From Treponema sp. (GTDB lineage: Bacteria; Spirochaetota; Spirochaetia; Treponematales; Breznakiellaceae), in contig JAIRYV010000017.1 of NCBI GenBank assembly GCA_031267685.1, forward strand, positions 1 through 42,623: a stretch of 42,623 nucleotides of DNA, read 5' to 3'. The notes beneath the pieces are model-generated. The model saw only the letters and a program-made list of their open reading frames with translations. It was not told the origin of the DNA and ran no database searches. Position numbers and translations under genes: made by a program. Numbering within the stretch: the first letter of the stretch is position 1; the number at the start of each line of letters is the position of its first letter. Positions 30,614 through 38,996 of this stretch are shown in pieces.

Positions 30614-32500
30614 ATGCGTAATAATGTTGGTGTGGATTATGATTGTATTGTGGTTGGTGGTGGACACGCTGGCATTGAGGCATCGCTTGCAGCGGCGCGG
30701 CTGGGCTTTAGCACGCTGCTCATCACCCAGAACCCTGATCGTATTGGAGCGCTGTCGTGTAATCCGGCGATTGGGGGTTTGTCGAAGGGGAACCTTGTCC
30801 GTGAGATTGACGCGCTTGGTGGTGAAATGGGCAAGCTGATTGATAAGACCATGATTCAGTATCGCGTGTTAAACCGTTCACGGGGTCCTGCGGTACAGGC
30901 GCCGCGGGCTCAGGCGGATAAGTGGCGCTATCAGGCTGAGGCGCGGTTAGTGCTTGAACAAGAGGCCCGTGTACTGATATTCATGGATACGGTGATTGAC
31001 CTGTTGGTTTCAGCGGATGGGCGTTGTGTCGAAGGCGTTGTTACTGAGCGTGGGCAGCGGATTACCGCGAAGGCTGTGGTACTGACTACTGGTACTTTTA
31101 TGGAGGGGAAAATCTTTATTGGCGAATACGATGCTCAGCAGGGCAGGCTTGGGGAGGCGGCTGCCTTGGGTTTGGGGCGAAATCTGCGGCGGCGCGGCTT
31201 CCTGGTTGGTCGCCTGAAGACTGGCACGCCGGCGCGAATCGCGGGTGACAGCATTGACTATGCAGTGCTGGAACGACAGGATGGTGAGTTGATGAGGCCG
31301 TTTTCGTTTGATGTTGAGCAGGCGTTTAGTGAGCGGGCTTCGTCTCCCTGCTGGATCACGCACACAACGCCGAAGACCCATGACATTATCAGGGCGAACA
31401 TACACCGTTCGCCGTTGTATGGCGGTAAGATCATTGGTGCGGGGCCGCGTTATTGTCCGTCTATTGAGGATAAGGTTGTGCGCTTTCCAGAACGGGAGGA
31501 ACATCACCTGTTTATTGAGCCAGAGGGACTGTTTACCAATGAGATGTACCTGAATGGCGCGTCAAGCTCTTTGCCCGAGGATGTGCAGCGTGACTTCATC
31601 CACAGCATACCTGGGCTTGAGTCAGCGCGAATCACGCGTCCTGCTTATGCTGTTGAGTATGACTTTCTCGATCCGCTTGATCTGTATCCGACGCTAGAAT
31701 CCAAGCGTCTTGAGGGTTTTTTTGTGGCTGGTCAGACTAACGGCAGTTCTGGTTATGAGGAGGCGGCGGCACAGGGCATTATGGCTGGCATCAACGCGGC
31801 GTTGAAACTGCGCAAGGACCCGCCACTGTTGCTGGGGCGTGCTGAGGCGTACATCGGCGTTCTCATTGACGATCTTACCACACTAGGAACCAAGGAACCA
31901 TACCGTATGTTCACCAGTCGTGCTGAACATCGCCTTGTCTTGCGTCACGACACTGCTGATGCCCGGCTCAGTCCAAAAGCCCGTGGCATTGGTCTTATCA
32001 GCGAGCAGCGTTGGGAACGTTTTGTTAGGAAAATCCGTGGCCTTGATGCCATTGGTGAGATTCTGCGTTCTGGCAAGACGCCTGGGCTTAAGGAGCAGGA
32101 AGCGCGTGGGTTTGCGTCATACCTGCGTCCTCACGCTGGGGACACGCTGGAACGCGCTTTGACTGACGCTGCGGTGAGCATGAGCGACAGTGTTACGATC
32201 GCGCCGGAACTGCGCGATTTTCCTGCTGAATGGTTAGAGCGCGTGATCCTCGACATCAGATACGCTGGCTACATTGAGAAGGAAGGGCGCACTGTTGCTC
32301 GTGCCACCAAAATGGACGCGATCAAGCTTGACGCTGGCATGGACTACAACGCGCTGACCGGCTTATCCAGTGAAGCGCGGGAAAAGCTAACGCAGGTACG
32401 CCCGCTCTCTCTGGGACAGGCGGCGCGGATACCGGGTGTGCGTCAAGGCGACATTGCTCTGCTGATGGTACTGGCAAAAAGGGATGAGGGCAATGTCTGA
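30614..32500 (+). CDS. mnmG: tRNA uridine-5-carboxymethylaminomethyl modification enzyme MnmG (GidA)
   Basis: FAD-dependent subunit that, with MnmE, installs cmnm5U at the wobble position of several tRNAs. The 628-aa length is typical. The N-terminal Rossmann motif G-G-G-H-A-G-I-E-A, the family motif [11 protein letters not shown] and [11 protein letters not shown] are present, and the C-terminal helical MnmE/tRNA-binding part is intact to L-L-M-V-L-A-K. The ATG at 30614 gives the usual start. The stop codon is formed inside a TGTCTGACAC repeat, and a copy of the last 28 bp lies 85 bp downstream (32544-32571). Confidence 0.96.
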   Translation: MRNNVGVDYDCIVVGGGHAGIEASLAAARLGFSTLLITQNPDRIGALSCNPAIGGLSKGNLVREIDALGGEMGKLIDKTMIQYRVLNRSRGPAVQAPRAQADKWRYQAEARLVLEQEARVLIFMDTVIDLLVSADGRCVEGVVTERGQRITAKAVVLTTGTFMEGKIFIGEYDAQQGRLGEAAALGLGRNLRRRGFLVGRLKTGTPARIAGDSIDYAVLERQDGELMRPFSFDVEQAFSERASSPCWITHTTPKTHDIIRANIHRSPLYGGKIIGAGPRYCPSIEDKVVRFPEREEHHLFIEPEGLFTNEMYLNGASSSLPEDVQRDFIHSIPGLESARITRPAYAVEYDFLDPLDLYPTLESKRLEGFFVAGQTNGSSGYEEAAAQGIMAGINAALKLRKDPPLLLGRAEAYIGVLIDDLTTLGTKEPYRMFTSRAEHRLVLRHDTADARLSPKARGIGLISEQRWERFVRKIRGLDAIGEILRSGKTPGLKEQEARGFASYLRPHAGDTLERALTDAAVSMSDSVTIAPELRDFPAEWLERVILDIRYAGYIEKEGRTVARATKMDAIKLDAGMDYNALTGLSSEAREKLTQVRPLSLGQAARIPGVRQGDIALLMVLAKRDEGNV

Positions 32501-32539
32501 CACTGGCCTGTTAGGGCGGCAATGTCTTATGTCTGACAC
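32494..32539. repeat. Two TGTCTGACAC copies at the mnmG stop, with duplicated mnmG tail
   Basis: TGTCTGACAC at 32494-32503 and 32530-32539, each followed by TGGCCTG or TGGCTTG. The segment 32459-32486 (mnmG tail) recurs at 32544-32571 with 26 of 28 bases identical. The mnmG TGA is part of the first palindrome. Confidence 0.85.
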
Positions 32540-32636
32540 TGGCTTGCTGATGGTACTGGCAAAAAAGGATGGCGAAAAGGATGGCGGAGGCGTCTGGCAA
32601 CCGATATCTGGCGCTATTTGTGATATACTAAGATGT

Positions 32637-34040
32637 ATGAAAGAAACATCACCGTCAAAATTCGCGGCGGCGCTGATACTGCCATTGGCGCTGCTCTTTA
32701 CCGCTTGTTCACCACCATTTATGGCTAACTTCGGTGATACGGTTATCCAAGAAACGCGTTCATTCTATGCAGTCAATATGATTACAAGCCGGTTTTACCT
32801 TATCAATGCGGTGAAGCTTGCGGAGAGTGAGCATTGTATTGTGTACGCTGATGAAAAGGTGAATGTCAGTTATAAAACAGCCGAAGCCATTGCCGGAGAA
32901 TACGAGGCAAAGATTTATACACAGATAACTGACACCTTTGGAATGTTTGAAGATGTTGATGGTAACGGAAAACTGATTCTCCTCTTGCTTGATATCATTG
33001 ATGGTTACGGTGGCGCTCAGAGTTCCTATGTGGCAGGATTCTTTCAGTCGTACCATCTGTTCAAAAAATCTACTAACTATCAATATCAATATTCAAATGA
33101 GGCGGATATGCTCTTCCTTGATACGAATCCTCTGGAACCTGGCAGTGAGAGTTTCTATTCCACCCTTGCCCATGAGTTCCAGCACCTCATCAACTTTTCT
33201 CAGACCACTTTAAAGGATGGGCGTATGGAAGACATCTGGATCGATGAGGGGTTGGCAACAGCAGCGGAGTATGTTTATAACGGTCACCAGAAAGCGCGGA
33301 TTGACTTTTTTAACCAAGACCCTTATCGCAGTATCAGATATGGGAATAACTTTTTTGTATGGGATGGAGACTGGGAATCGGGGACAGGCGGCAGTTACGA
33401 TCCAGTGGCAAACTACGCGACCGACTATCTCTTCTTCCAGTGGCTGCGTATACACGCTAACAATGGCGTTGGGATATACAAGGATATCATCGGCTCACGC
33501 TATCGCGATTACCGGGCAGTTACTGAAGTGGCGCAAAACCGAATTGACGCTTCTCTAGGCGACTGGGAAACCTTGTTACGCACATGGTTGTTGGCAAACG
33601 CCTATAATAAGACAGGCGGTTTGTTGGGGTATAAAGGAGAGATTGAGACAACGTTCAAACCCATCGTCGGAGCCACCAGAAGTCTTGCCCCGGGAGAAGG
33701 TGTTTTTTCACGCATAGGGCTATCCGGGACAGACGATTCTTTTGAGTCGAGTAGTGCTTCAGGGAACATACGCTATGCGGGATTAAATCCTTCTTCAGAA
33801 GATGAGTCAGATATAGCCGGGCCTGTATATAATGGTCAGTATCTTCTTACCTTTAATGTCAATAGTAACAATAGCGGCTCCTCTGAAACCGGCTATCTCG
33901 CGCAAGGCAGCGAACATTCAGTTAGCGGGTCCATACTCATGGGTCGGACTTTGGGCGAGGAGACAGAGCCTACATTACTTGGCCCCTTTCCCATTGACGT
34001 ACAGTTCAACCCTGACGGCACAAAGCAAGGAAGGCAATGA
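32637..34040 (+). CDS. Lipoprotein zinc metallopeptidase, M30 (hyicolysin)-like
   Basis: A 467-aa predicted lipoprotein: signal peptide with L-F-T-A-C (lipidated Cys at 24). The catalytic H-E-F-Q-H zinc motif begins at residue 179, followed by W-I-D-E-G-L-A, whose Glu would be the third ligand, as in M30-like peptidases and related gluzincins. An acidic D-V-D-G-N-G-K segment (about residue 105) may bind calcium. The ATG at 32637 is chosen because the signal peptide begins there; the frame is open upstream to 32484 through repeat-derived codons. The next gene overlaps by 4 bp (ATGA). Likely anchored in the envelope and acting on extracytoplasmic proteins. Confidence 0.82.
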   Translation: MKETSPSKFAAALILPLALLFTACSPPFMANFGDTVIQETRSFYAVNMITSRFYLINAVKLAESEHCIVYADEKVNVSYKTAEAIAGEYEAKIYTQITDTFGMFEDVDGNGKLILLLLDIIDGYGGAQSSYVAGFFQSYHLFKKSTNYQYQYSNEADMLFLDTNPLEPGSESFYSTLAHEFQHLINFSQTTLKDGRMEDIWIDEGLATAAEYVYNGHQKARIDFFNQDPYRSIRYGNNFFVWDGDWESGTGGSYDPVANYATDYLFFQWLRIHANNGVGIYKDIIGSRYRDYRAVTEVAQNRIDASLGDWETLLRTWLLANAYNKTGGLLGYKGEIETTFKPIVGATRSLAPGEGVFSRIGLSGTDDSFESSSASGNIRYAGLNPSSEDESDIAGPVYNGQYLLTFNVNSNNSGSSETGYLAQGSEHSVSGSILMGRTLGEETEPTLLGPFPIDVQFNPDGTKQGRQ

Positions 34041-34369
34041 CGTGTACGTACCAGCGCGGCGTTATCGTGGCCATGCTTCTATCGCCCCTCTGCGTATGGG
34101 CGCGGGGGCAGGCCGGTGATGTGGTTGAAGTTACTGGCAGAGTGCGCCTTGTCGGTAACATCCCATTTGCGGAACTTGTCATCACCGATGCTAGCGAGCA
34201 GGACTGGTACATAGATATGGACAGCCGCTCTGTACTTACCGCCTATGAACAGCGGGTTGTTATGGTACGCGGTACGCTAGAACTGCTTGACATGGTACTT
34301 GCCAATGGGCGTCGTGTTGGAACGCGCCGAGTTCTGCGCAATGTGCGACTTATCAAGGCATCGTTGTAG
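34037..34369 (+). CDS. Small exported protein, OB-fold-like
   Basis: A 110-aa protein coupled to the M30-like gene by a 4-bp overlap. An N-terminal hydrophobic segment (V-I-V-A-M-L-L-S-P-L-C-V-W-A) followed by R-G-Q-A suggests a signal peptide. The mature part is beta-rich with V-E-V-T-G-R-V-R-L-V-G and Y-E-Q-R-V-V-M-V-R-G-T-L-E, a pattern compatible with an OB-fold like small periplasmic proteins. No catalytic residues evident. Co-expression with the peptidase suggests a partner or accessory role, which is inference. Confidence 0.65.
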   Translation: MTCTYQRGVIVAMLLSPLCVWARGQAGDVVEVTGRVRLVGNIPFAELVITDASEQDWYIDMDSRSVLTAYEQRVVMVRGTLELLDMVLANGRRVGTRRVLRNVRLIKASL

Positions 34370-34422
34370 GGGTTTGCCGTACCTAGTTGTCATTTCTCCA
34401 TTTTTGCACTAATAATTTATTG

Positions 34423-35538
34423 ATGATACTAACCATCATTAAAAGAGGCTTGTCCCATTGGTTTAACCTTATACGCTCAAAGCTCAAGTATCAGTTCATC
34501 TGCCTTGTGCTGCTTGGTCTGTTTGTACCCATAGCGCTTGTCGTGGGTTTGTTCTTTCTCTTTACTACCCGTGCTGTAGAGGAAAACAATCCGGCAGCAC
34601 TTCCACTTCTTAACACGCTTTTCTTGGGTCTGGCTATCGCACTCGCTATTATCATGGTGGGTTTTTTCATTGCCCTACTCAGTATCTCTCGCCGGCTTAA
34701 TCGCCCTCTGGATGCCCTTATTGAGTCTATGCGCAAAGCTGAGAACGGCGATTTTGTCCCAGTCCCGGAAAGTGGTTCTATCAACGAGGTAAGCCAGATC
34801 GCTTTGTACTATAACCGTATGATAAGCCGTTTCACCCAGTTAATCGAAAGTATCCAGTTAAAGAACCGTCAACAGTGGGAACTGGAAATGCAGGTACTTG
34901 TAGGGGAACTACAGCCTCGCTTTCTCTATAACACGCTGGAAAACATTGTGTGGAAGTCGAATCAGGCCGGACGCCCGGATATTAGCAGGATTGCGTCAAA
35001 ACTAAGTCGCCTTATACGTCTCACACGATATAGCAATAGCCCCCTGGTTTCACTTGATCTGATCATACGGCAGGCCATACTCTACATTGAGTTACAAAAG
35101 GCGCGTTACAAGGATCGTCTTCGGGTTAAGCTCGAAGCTTGCTCAAAAGAAATGCTGTTGCTGCAAAGTATCCGCATGCTTCTGTACCCTTGCATTGAAA
35201 ATGCGATTATGCACGCCATGCGACCGCGTGGCGTTCCGCTCCATATCACCATCAGAGTCATGTGCGATGATTCGGCGCTTGTGTTTGAAATCAGCGACGA
35301 CGGCTTGGGTATGAGCGCGGAACGGTTGGCGGAAATCCGCGCATTTATCTATGATAATACTCCGGGCAGAGGTTTTGGCCTGAAAAACATCCACGAGCGC
35401 CTGATTCTGTACTTCGGCGATGAATATGGCCTCAGCATTGACAGCGAGGAGAATACTGGCACGCGGGTTATCATACGAACACCAATCATTGAGGGCGCCA
35501 AAGGGGAACAACCGAAGGAAGCGTCCCGTGCCAGATGA
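34423..35538 (+). CDS. LytS/YesM-type sensor histidine kinase lacking the phospho-acceptor His
   Basis: A 371-aa membrane protein: two membrane helices (about 20-45 and 58-88), a HAMP-like linker, then the His_kinase region and HATPase. The conserved segment that normally reads N-P-H-F-L-Y-N-T-L is Q-P-R-F-L-Y-N-T-L here; Arg166 is encoded by CGC (34918-34920), one transition from CAC. The ATPase boxes look intact: E-N-A-I-M-H, D-D-G-L-G-M and G-F-G-L-K-N-I-H-E-R-L. No response-regulator gene is adjacent. It may be a pseudokinase or an inactive copy. ATG at 34423 chosen; an upstream TTG adds 12 residues. Confidence 0.87.
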   Translation: MILTIIKRGLSHWFNLIRSKLKYQFICLVLLGLFVPIALVVGLFFLFTTRAVEENNPAALPLLNTLFLGLAIALAIIMVGFFIALLSISRRLNRPLDALIESMRKAENGDFVPVPESGSINEVSQIALYYNRMISRFTQLIESIQLKNRQQWELEMQVLVGELQPRFLYNTLENIVWKSNQAGRPDISRIASKLSRLIRLTRYSNSPLVSLDLIIRQAILYIELQKARYKDRLRVKLEACSKEMLLLQSIRMLLYPCIENAIMHAMRPRGVPLHITIRVMCDDSALVFEISDDGLGMSAERLAEIRAFIYDNTPGRGFGLKNIHERLILYFGDEYGLSIDSEENTGTRVIIRTPIIEGAKGEQPKEASRAR

Positions 35539-35586
35539 TGGCTGACGGGCTTCTTTATCACTTTCGCGTGATGTCAAAACAAATAT

Positions 35587-35608
35587 CGCCTCGCCCGTGG
35601 GCGAGGCG
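35587..35608. terminator. Bidirectional terminator-like hairpin between convergent genes
   Basis: CGCCTCGCCC and GGGCGAGGCG form a perfect 10-bp GC-rich stem (minimal loop GT, more likely a 4-nt loop), between the convergent kinase and hydrolase genes. A-rich sequence to the left gives a weak U tract for the minus-strand transcript. Confidence 0.7.
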
Positions 35609-35613
35609 GCTGA

Positions 35614-36828
35614 CTAATCGTCAATCGCGGCGTAGACAGTTTGGGCGAAGCGTTTGGGCAGGTCATCGTTACCCCCAGGCGCTCGCTGGATCAGGAACAC
35701 CGCGATCAGGTCCTCGTCAGGATCAACGCAGTACCAGGTACCGAGCATTCCATCCCAGGCCCATTCGCCCTCAGAGCCGTTCAGCCCGGCGGCACGGGTA
35801 TCCTGCATAACGCGGACGCCCAGGCCATAGCCATAGCCAACCATGGATGAAAAACCAAAGCTACTCCTCTGGGTGGACAGTACATGGCTCTGCCGCAAGA
35901 GCGCTATTGTTTTGCGGGAAAGAATCCGCTCCCCATTCAGCCGGCCATTGTTCAGCAACATCAGTGCATAACGCGCAACATCGTCCAGCGTGGAAACAAG
36001 CCCGCCGCCGCCACTTTCAAAGGCTGGAGGTGTAGGCTGTCCTGCGTCTGTATCTAGATCATTGATTTCAATCAATCCTTGGGCTGTAAAGCTATAGGCT
36101 TTGGCAAGCCGACTCTGCTTTTCTGGCGGCGTAAAGAACGCCGTGTCTACAAGACCCAGGGGATCGAAGATGGTTTCCGCCAGATACTGGCTGTAGCGCT
36201 TGCCTGAAATGACTTCAACGAGCCGTCCCAGTATGTCGTGGCAGAGTCCGTACATCCAGTATTCGCCCGGATGGAAGCAGAGCGGTGCTGCGGCTATCGT
36301 GTCTATCATGCGAGTAGTGTCCCGTGTCGCGCCCTTTGCCTCATCCGCGTAGGTTTTCTCATATAGGCTTGTGAGAAAACGGCTGGAGTAGCTTTCGTTG
36401 CCCGGATAGGGAATTCCGGCGGTCATGGTAAAGAGATGCTCGAAGGTGATGGGACCTTTCGCGGGAACCAGTTCCACACAGCCGCGTGCATCATGCCGCG
36501 CAACCTTCATGTCCTTGAACGCGGGCAGGAATTCGCTGATCGGATCGTGAAGCTTAAAAAGCCCTTGTTCATAGAGCGTCAGCGCCGCAACCACCGTAAC
36601 GGTTTTGGTCATTGAATAGATGCGGTAGATTGAGTCGTTCTCCATAGGCAGGCCCCTGGCGATGTCCCGCATACCAAAGCTCTTCCGGTAGGCTGTAACA
36701 CCGTTACGGTTGATGAGCGCCCCAACCCCCGCAACCTGAGCCATATCCACGAGCCGCTGTAGGTAGGCATCCACGTTTTCAAGGCGTTTCACTGACAGAT
36801 TCGTTCCGCTAATGCTAGTTTCTTCCAT
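35614..36828 (-). CDS. Serine beta-lactamase-like hydrolase (class C / esterase EstB family)
   Basis: A 404-aa cytoplasmic protein of the beta-lactamase (PF00144) superfamily. The S-x-x-K motif is S-M-T-K (about residue 93), inside Y-R-I-Y-S-M-T-K-T-V-T. The Y-x-N counterpart is the Y-G-L-C-H-D-I-L-G segment (about 215), more like esterases than AmpC. No signal peptide, so D-amino-peptidase or esterase activity inside the cell is more likely than beta-lactam resistance. The ATG at 36828 follows AAGGAG at 11-bp spacing; the open frame upstream is AT-rich and not coding. Convergent with the kinase gene. Confidence 0.88.
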   Translation of the reverse strand: MEETSISGTNLSVKRLENVDAYLQRLVDMAQVAGVGALINRNGVTAYRKSFGMRDIARGLPMENDSIYRIYSMTKTVTVVAALTLYEQGLFKLHDPISEFLPAFKDMKVARHDARGCVELVPAKGPITFEHLFTMTAGIPYPGNESYSSRFLTSLYEKTYADEAKGATRDTTRMIDTIAAAPLCFHPGEYWMYGLCHDILGRLVEVISGKRYSQYLAETIFDPLGLVDTAFFTPPEKQSRLAKAYSFTAQGLIEINDLDTDAGQPTPPAFESGGGGLVSTLDDVARYALMLLNNGRLNGERILSRKTIALLRQSHVLSTQRSSFGFSSMVGYGYGLGVRVMQDTRAAGLNGSEGEWAWDGMLGTWYCVDPDEDLIAVFLIQRAPGGNDDLPKRFAQTVYAAIDD

Positions 36829-37101
36829 AAAAAATAAATCTCCTTGCCTTAGTATACACCACGGGGCTTGTTTAGAAACCTGATACACCGATAAAGTTTG
36901 TATAATCAGGTCATTTTGATACAGTTTTTGGGCGAGTGGAAGGAAACGGGTCATTATGAGACGTATTGGCGCGGAGATAATGGCCGAAAGCAGTACTTGA
37001 CTGAACATTGAAAATTTTGCTAAGATAGTTAATTCTTTATTATATAGGAAATTATAATATATTCAAAGTTTTACCGAAAGGAGATTTTTATTTTGTGTAA
37101 C

Positions 37102-37118
37102 TTGGCACAATTTTTGCT
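37102..37118 (+). promoter_or_regulatory. Sigma-54 (RpoN) type promoter
   Basis: TTGGCAC-AATTT-TTGCT matches the -24/-12 consensus TGGCAC-N5-TTGC with correct spacing. It lies about 160 bp upstream of the sigma factor gene in the same orientation. In Borrelia the rpoS gene is driven by such a promoter (Rrp2-RpoN-RpoS cascade). No activator-binding site could be identified. Confidence 0.75.
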
Positions 37119-37136
37119 TATATAAAGTATAAGTGA

Positions 37137-37171
37137 GGCTGCTTCACAACTTCAGTTTTGAAGTAGCAGCC
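37137..37171 (+). promoter_or_regulatory. Long stem-loop in the sigma factor leader
   Basis: GGCTGCT (37137-37143) pairs with AGCAGCC (37165-37171) and ACTTCA with TGAAGT inside, with a 5-nt bulge and a GTTT loop. It would fold in the 5' leader of the transcript from the sigma-54 promoter. Confidence 0.55.
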
Positions 37172-37226
37172 CCAGTTTTAAGGGAAAAAGCAGGCTTCAA
37201 ACCACTTTTTCAGAAGTAAAAAAGTA

Positions 37227-37246
37227 GAGGCGCTAAAAGGCGCCTC
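37227..37246 (+). promoter_or_regulatory. Second leader hairpin before the sigma factor gene
   Basis: GAGGCGC and GCGCCTC are perfect 7-bp arms around TAAAAG, ending 17 bp before the AAGGAGG ribosome binding site. Confidence 0.5.
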
Positions 37247-37276
37247 GGATAATGGGACATTGCTAAGGAGGCAAAA

Positions 37277-38152
37277 ATGACCGTTACCAAAAAAAGAACA
37301 CATGCTGTAGAAAGCGCCAGCTTCGATGAGAACACGATTTCCATGTATCTTCATGAAATCAATAGGATTCCGCTCCTGTCCAAGGAAGAGGAAGATATGA
37401 CAGCCCGTGAAGCGGCGACGGGAAATCAGGCCGCAAGGAACAAGCTCGTTACCGCGAACCTTCGCTTTGTGGTCAATGTGGCTAAGCGTTATCAGGGACA
37501 GGGCCTGCCGCTGGCAGACCTCATCAGCGAAGGGAACATAGGCTTGCTCAACGCCATTGAGCGATATGATGTGGACAAGGGCTATCACTTCATCTCGTAT
37601 GCAGTGTGGTGGATCCGTCAGGCTATTCTCAAGGCGATCTGCGAAAAGTCCCGCATGATCCGGCTCCCCTTGAACCGCGCCAATGAACTGGTGCAGATTG
37701 AGAAAGCGCGGCGGCTGGTGCAGGATGGAAGCGGCGCTGAAGCCGAGTTGCGGGAAATAGCGCGGCTCCTTGATATGGATACCGATCATGTTCGGGACAT
37801 CATTAACATCAGCCGGGATATGGTTTCGCTGGAAAATCCGGTCTACGCGGACAAGGATACCTCTACACTAAGCGACTTCATCGAAGACGAAAGCGCCATT
37901 CCCCCTGATGAGCGGCTGGTTACTAAGGCGCTCAAGGAAGATATCGCCAGTGTGCTGAAAACACTTGATAAAAAAGAAGCGGAAATACTAAGTTACCGCT
38001 ACGGCTTGGGCGATAACCTTCCTATGTCCCTCAAAGAAATCGGCGACCGTTTCAACCTGACCAAAGAACGGATTCGCCAGATTGAGAAGAAGGCACTAAA
38101 GCGCCTACAGCACCCAGCTCGCCAGCAGGTTCTCGCGAACTATGTGGCCTGA
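37277..38152 (+). CDS. RNA polymerase sigma factor, sigma-70 family group 2 (RpoS-like)
   Basis: A 291-aa sigma factor with region 1.2 (I-S-M-Y-L-H-E-I-N-R-I-P-L-L), region 2 (N-L-R-F-V-V-N-V-A-K-R-Y, D-L-I-S-E-G-N-I-G-L-L-N-A-I-E-R-Y-D, Y-A-V-W-W-I-R-Q-A-I), region 3 and region 4 (S-L-K-E-I-G-D-R-F-N-L-T-K-E-R-I-R-Q-I-E). It lacks the large region 1.1 and non-conserved insert of RpoD, so it is an alternative factor. AAGGAGG precedes the ATG. The upstream sigma-54 promoter and leader hairpins suggest RpoN-dependent, post-transcriptionally tuned expression. First gene of a run with the SpoU and permease genes. Confidence 0.92.
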   Translation: MTVTKKRTHAVESASFDENTISMYLHEINRIPLLSKEEEDMTAREAATGNQAARNKLVTANLRFVVNVAKRYQGQGLPLADLISEGNIGLLNAIERYDVDKGYHFISYAVWWIRQAILKAICEKSRMIRLPLNRANELVQIEKARRLVQDGSGAEAELREIARLLDMDTDHVRDIINISRDMVSLENPVYADKDTSTLSDFIEDESAIPPDERLVTKALKEDIASVLKTLDKKEAEILSYRYGLGDNLPMSLKEIGDRFNLTKERIRQIEKKALKRLQHPARQQVLANYVA

Positions 38153-38171
38153 TGAGTGGTAAACCGTTAGT

Positions 38172-38996
38172 ATGTTGCTTGTTAATAGGCGCATTCTCAG
38201 AGTAAGCGCTGAGAATGCGGAGTTTCAAATTATACAGGCACTCAAGATAAACCGCGCCAAGCGCCATAAGACCCATGAAGTTTTTATAGAAGGCACTGAA
38301 TGTATCAAACAGGCTCTGGGCGCGGGGCTTGAGTTCACGCGGATTATCATAGGAGCGCGTGAGGAGTGCCTGTCCGACTGGGCGCGTGCGCTCATTCAGG
38401 CGCAAGCAACGGCGACACTTATTGAAATGTCGCCGTTGCTCTATGCGTCCCTCTGTGACCGCGTGAATCCCTCCGAACTGCTCGTAACCGCGAAGATTAA
38501 ACCAGAAACAGAAAACCCTGTTCTGCTGCCGCCGGCCCCATGTATCCTGGTCTTCGACCGTCCCAGCGATTTTGGCAACTTGGGTTCCATCATCCGTTCT
38601 GCCAACGCCTTTGGTATTGACGCGCTCTTCACCGTAGGACACGGCGGCGATGTCTATGAGCCGAAGGTTATCCGCGCCAGCATGGGGAGTGTTTTTTATA
38701 CACAAATACGGCATATTGAGTCCATGGAAAGCCTTGAGTGTTTTATCCACGAGCAAAAACAACGTTGCGGCCTCAGTGTACTTGGAACCGACTCCGCCGG
38801 CTCTGTATCGTTGCGCGATACAGACTTACACACCCCGATCATGCTTATCGTCGGGAATGAAGCCAAGGGCATGAGCATGTCTCTGCGTGGTCTTTGTGAT
38901 GAAATCGTGCGAATTCCGATCACAGGCGCGGTAAACTCGCTGAACGTTGCCTGTTCCGTGTCTATCCTGCTCTGGGAGCTGTACCGTAAGCGGTGA
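38172..38996 (+). CDS. SpoU/TrmH-family RNA 2'-O-methyltransferase
   Basis: A 274-aa SPOUT methyltransferase: an N-terminal RNA-binding substrate domain (F-I-E-G-T-E-C-I-K-Q-A-L near residue 40), then motif 1 D-R-P-S-D-F-G-N-L-G-S-I-I-R-S-A-N, motif 2 I-V-G-N-E-A-K-G-M and motif 3 I-P-I-T-G-A-V-N-S-L-N-V-A, which form the knotted AdoMet site. It likely methylates rRNA (RlmB-like) or tRNA; the target is not fixed by sequence. It begins 19 bp after the sigma factor stop and overlaps the next gene by 4 bp. Confidence 0.9.
   Translation: MLLVNRRILRVSAENAEFQIIQALKINRAKRHKTHEVFIEGTECIKQALGAGLEFTRIIIGAREECLSDWARALIQAQATATLIEMSPLLYASLCDRVNPSELLVTAKIKPETENPVLLPPAPCILVFDRPSDFGNLGSIIRSANAFGIDALFTVGHGGDVYEPKVIRASMGSVFYTQIRHIESMESLECFIHEQKQRCGLSVLGTDSAGSVSLRDTDLHTPIMLIVGNEAKGMSMSLRGLCDEIVRIPITGAVNSLNVACSVSILLWELYRKR

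Larger units (their letters stand above)
36829..37276. other. Regulatory gap upstream of the sigma factor gene
   Basis: No gene. AT-rich sequence between the divergent hydrolase and sigma factor genes. Minus strand: AAGGAG and a possible -10 TATACT before the hydrolase. Plus strand: the sigma-54 promoter at 37102, a long leader hairpin at 37137-37171 and a second at 37227-37246, then AAGGAGG before the sigma factor ATG. Confidence 0.6.
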
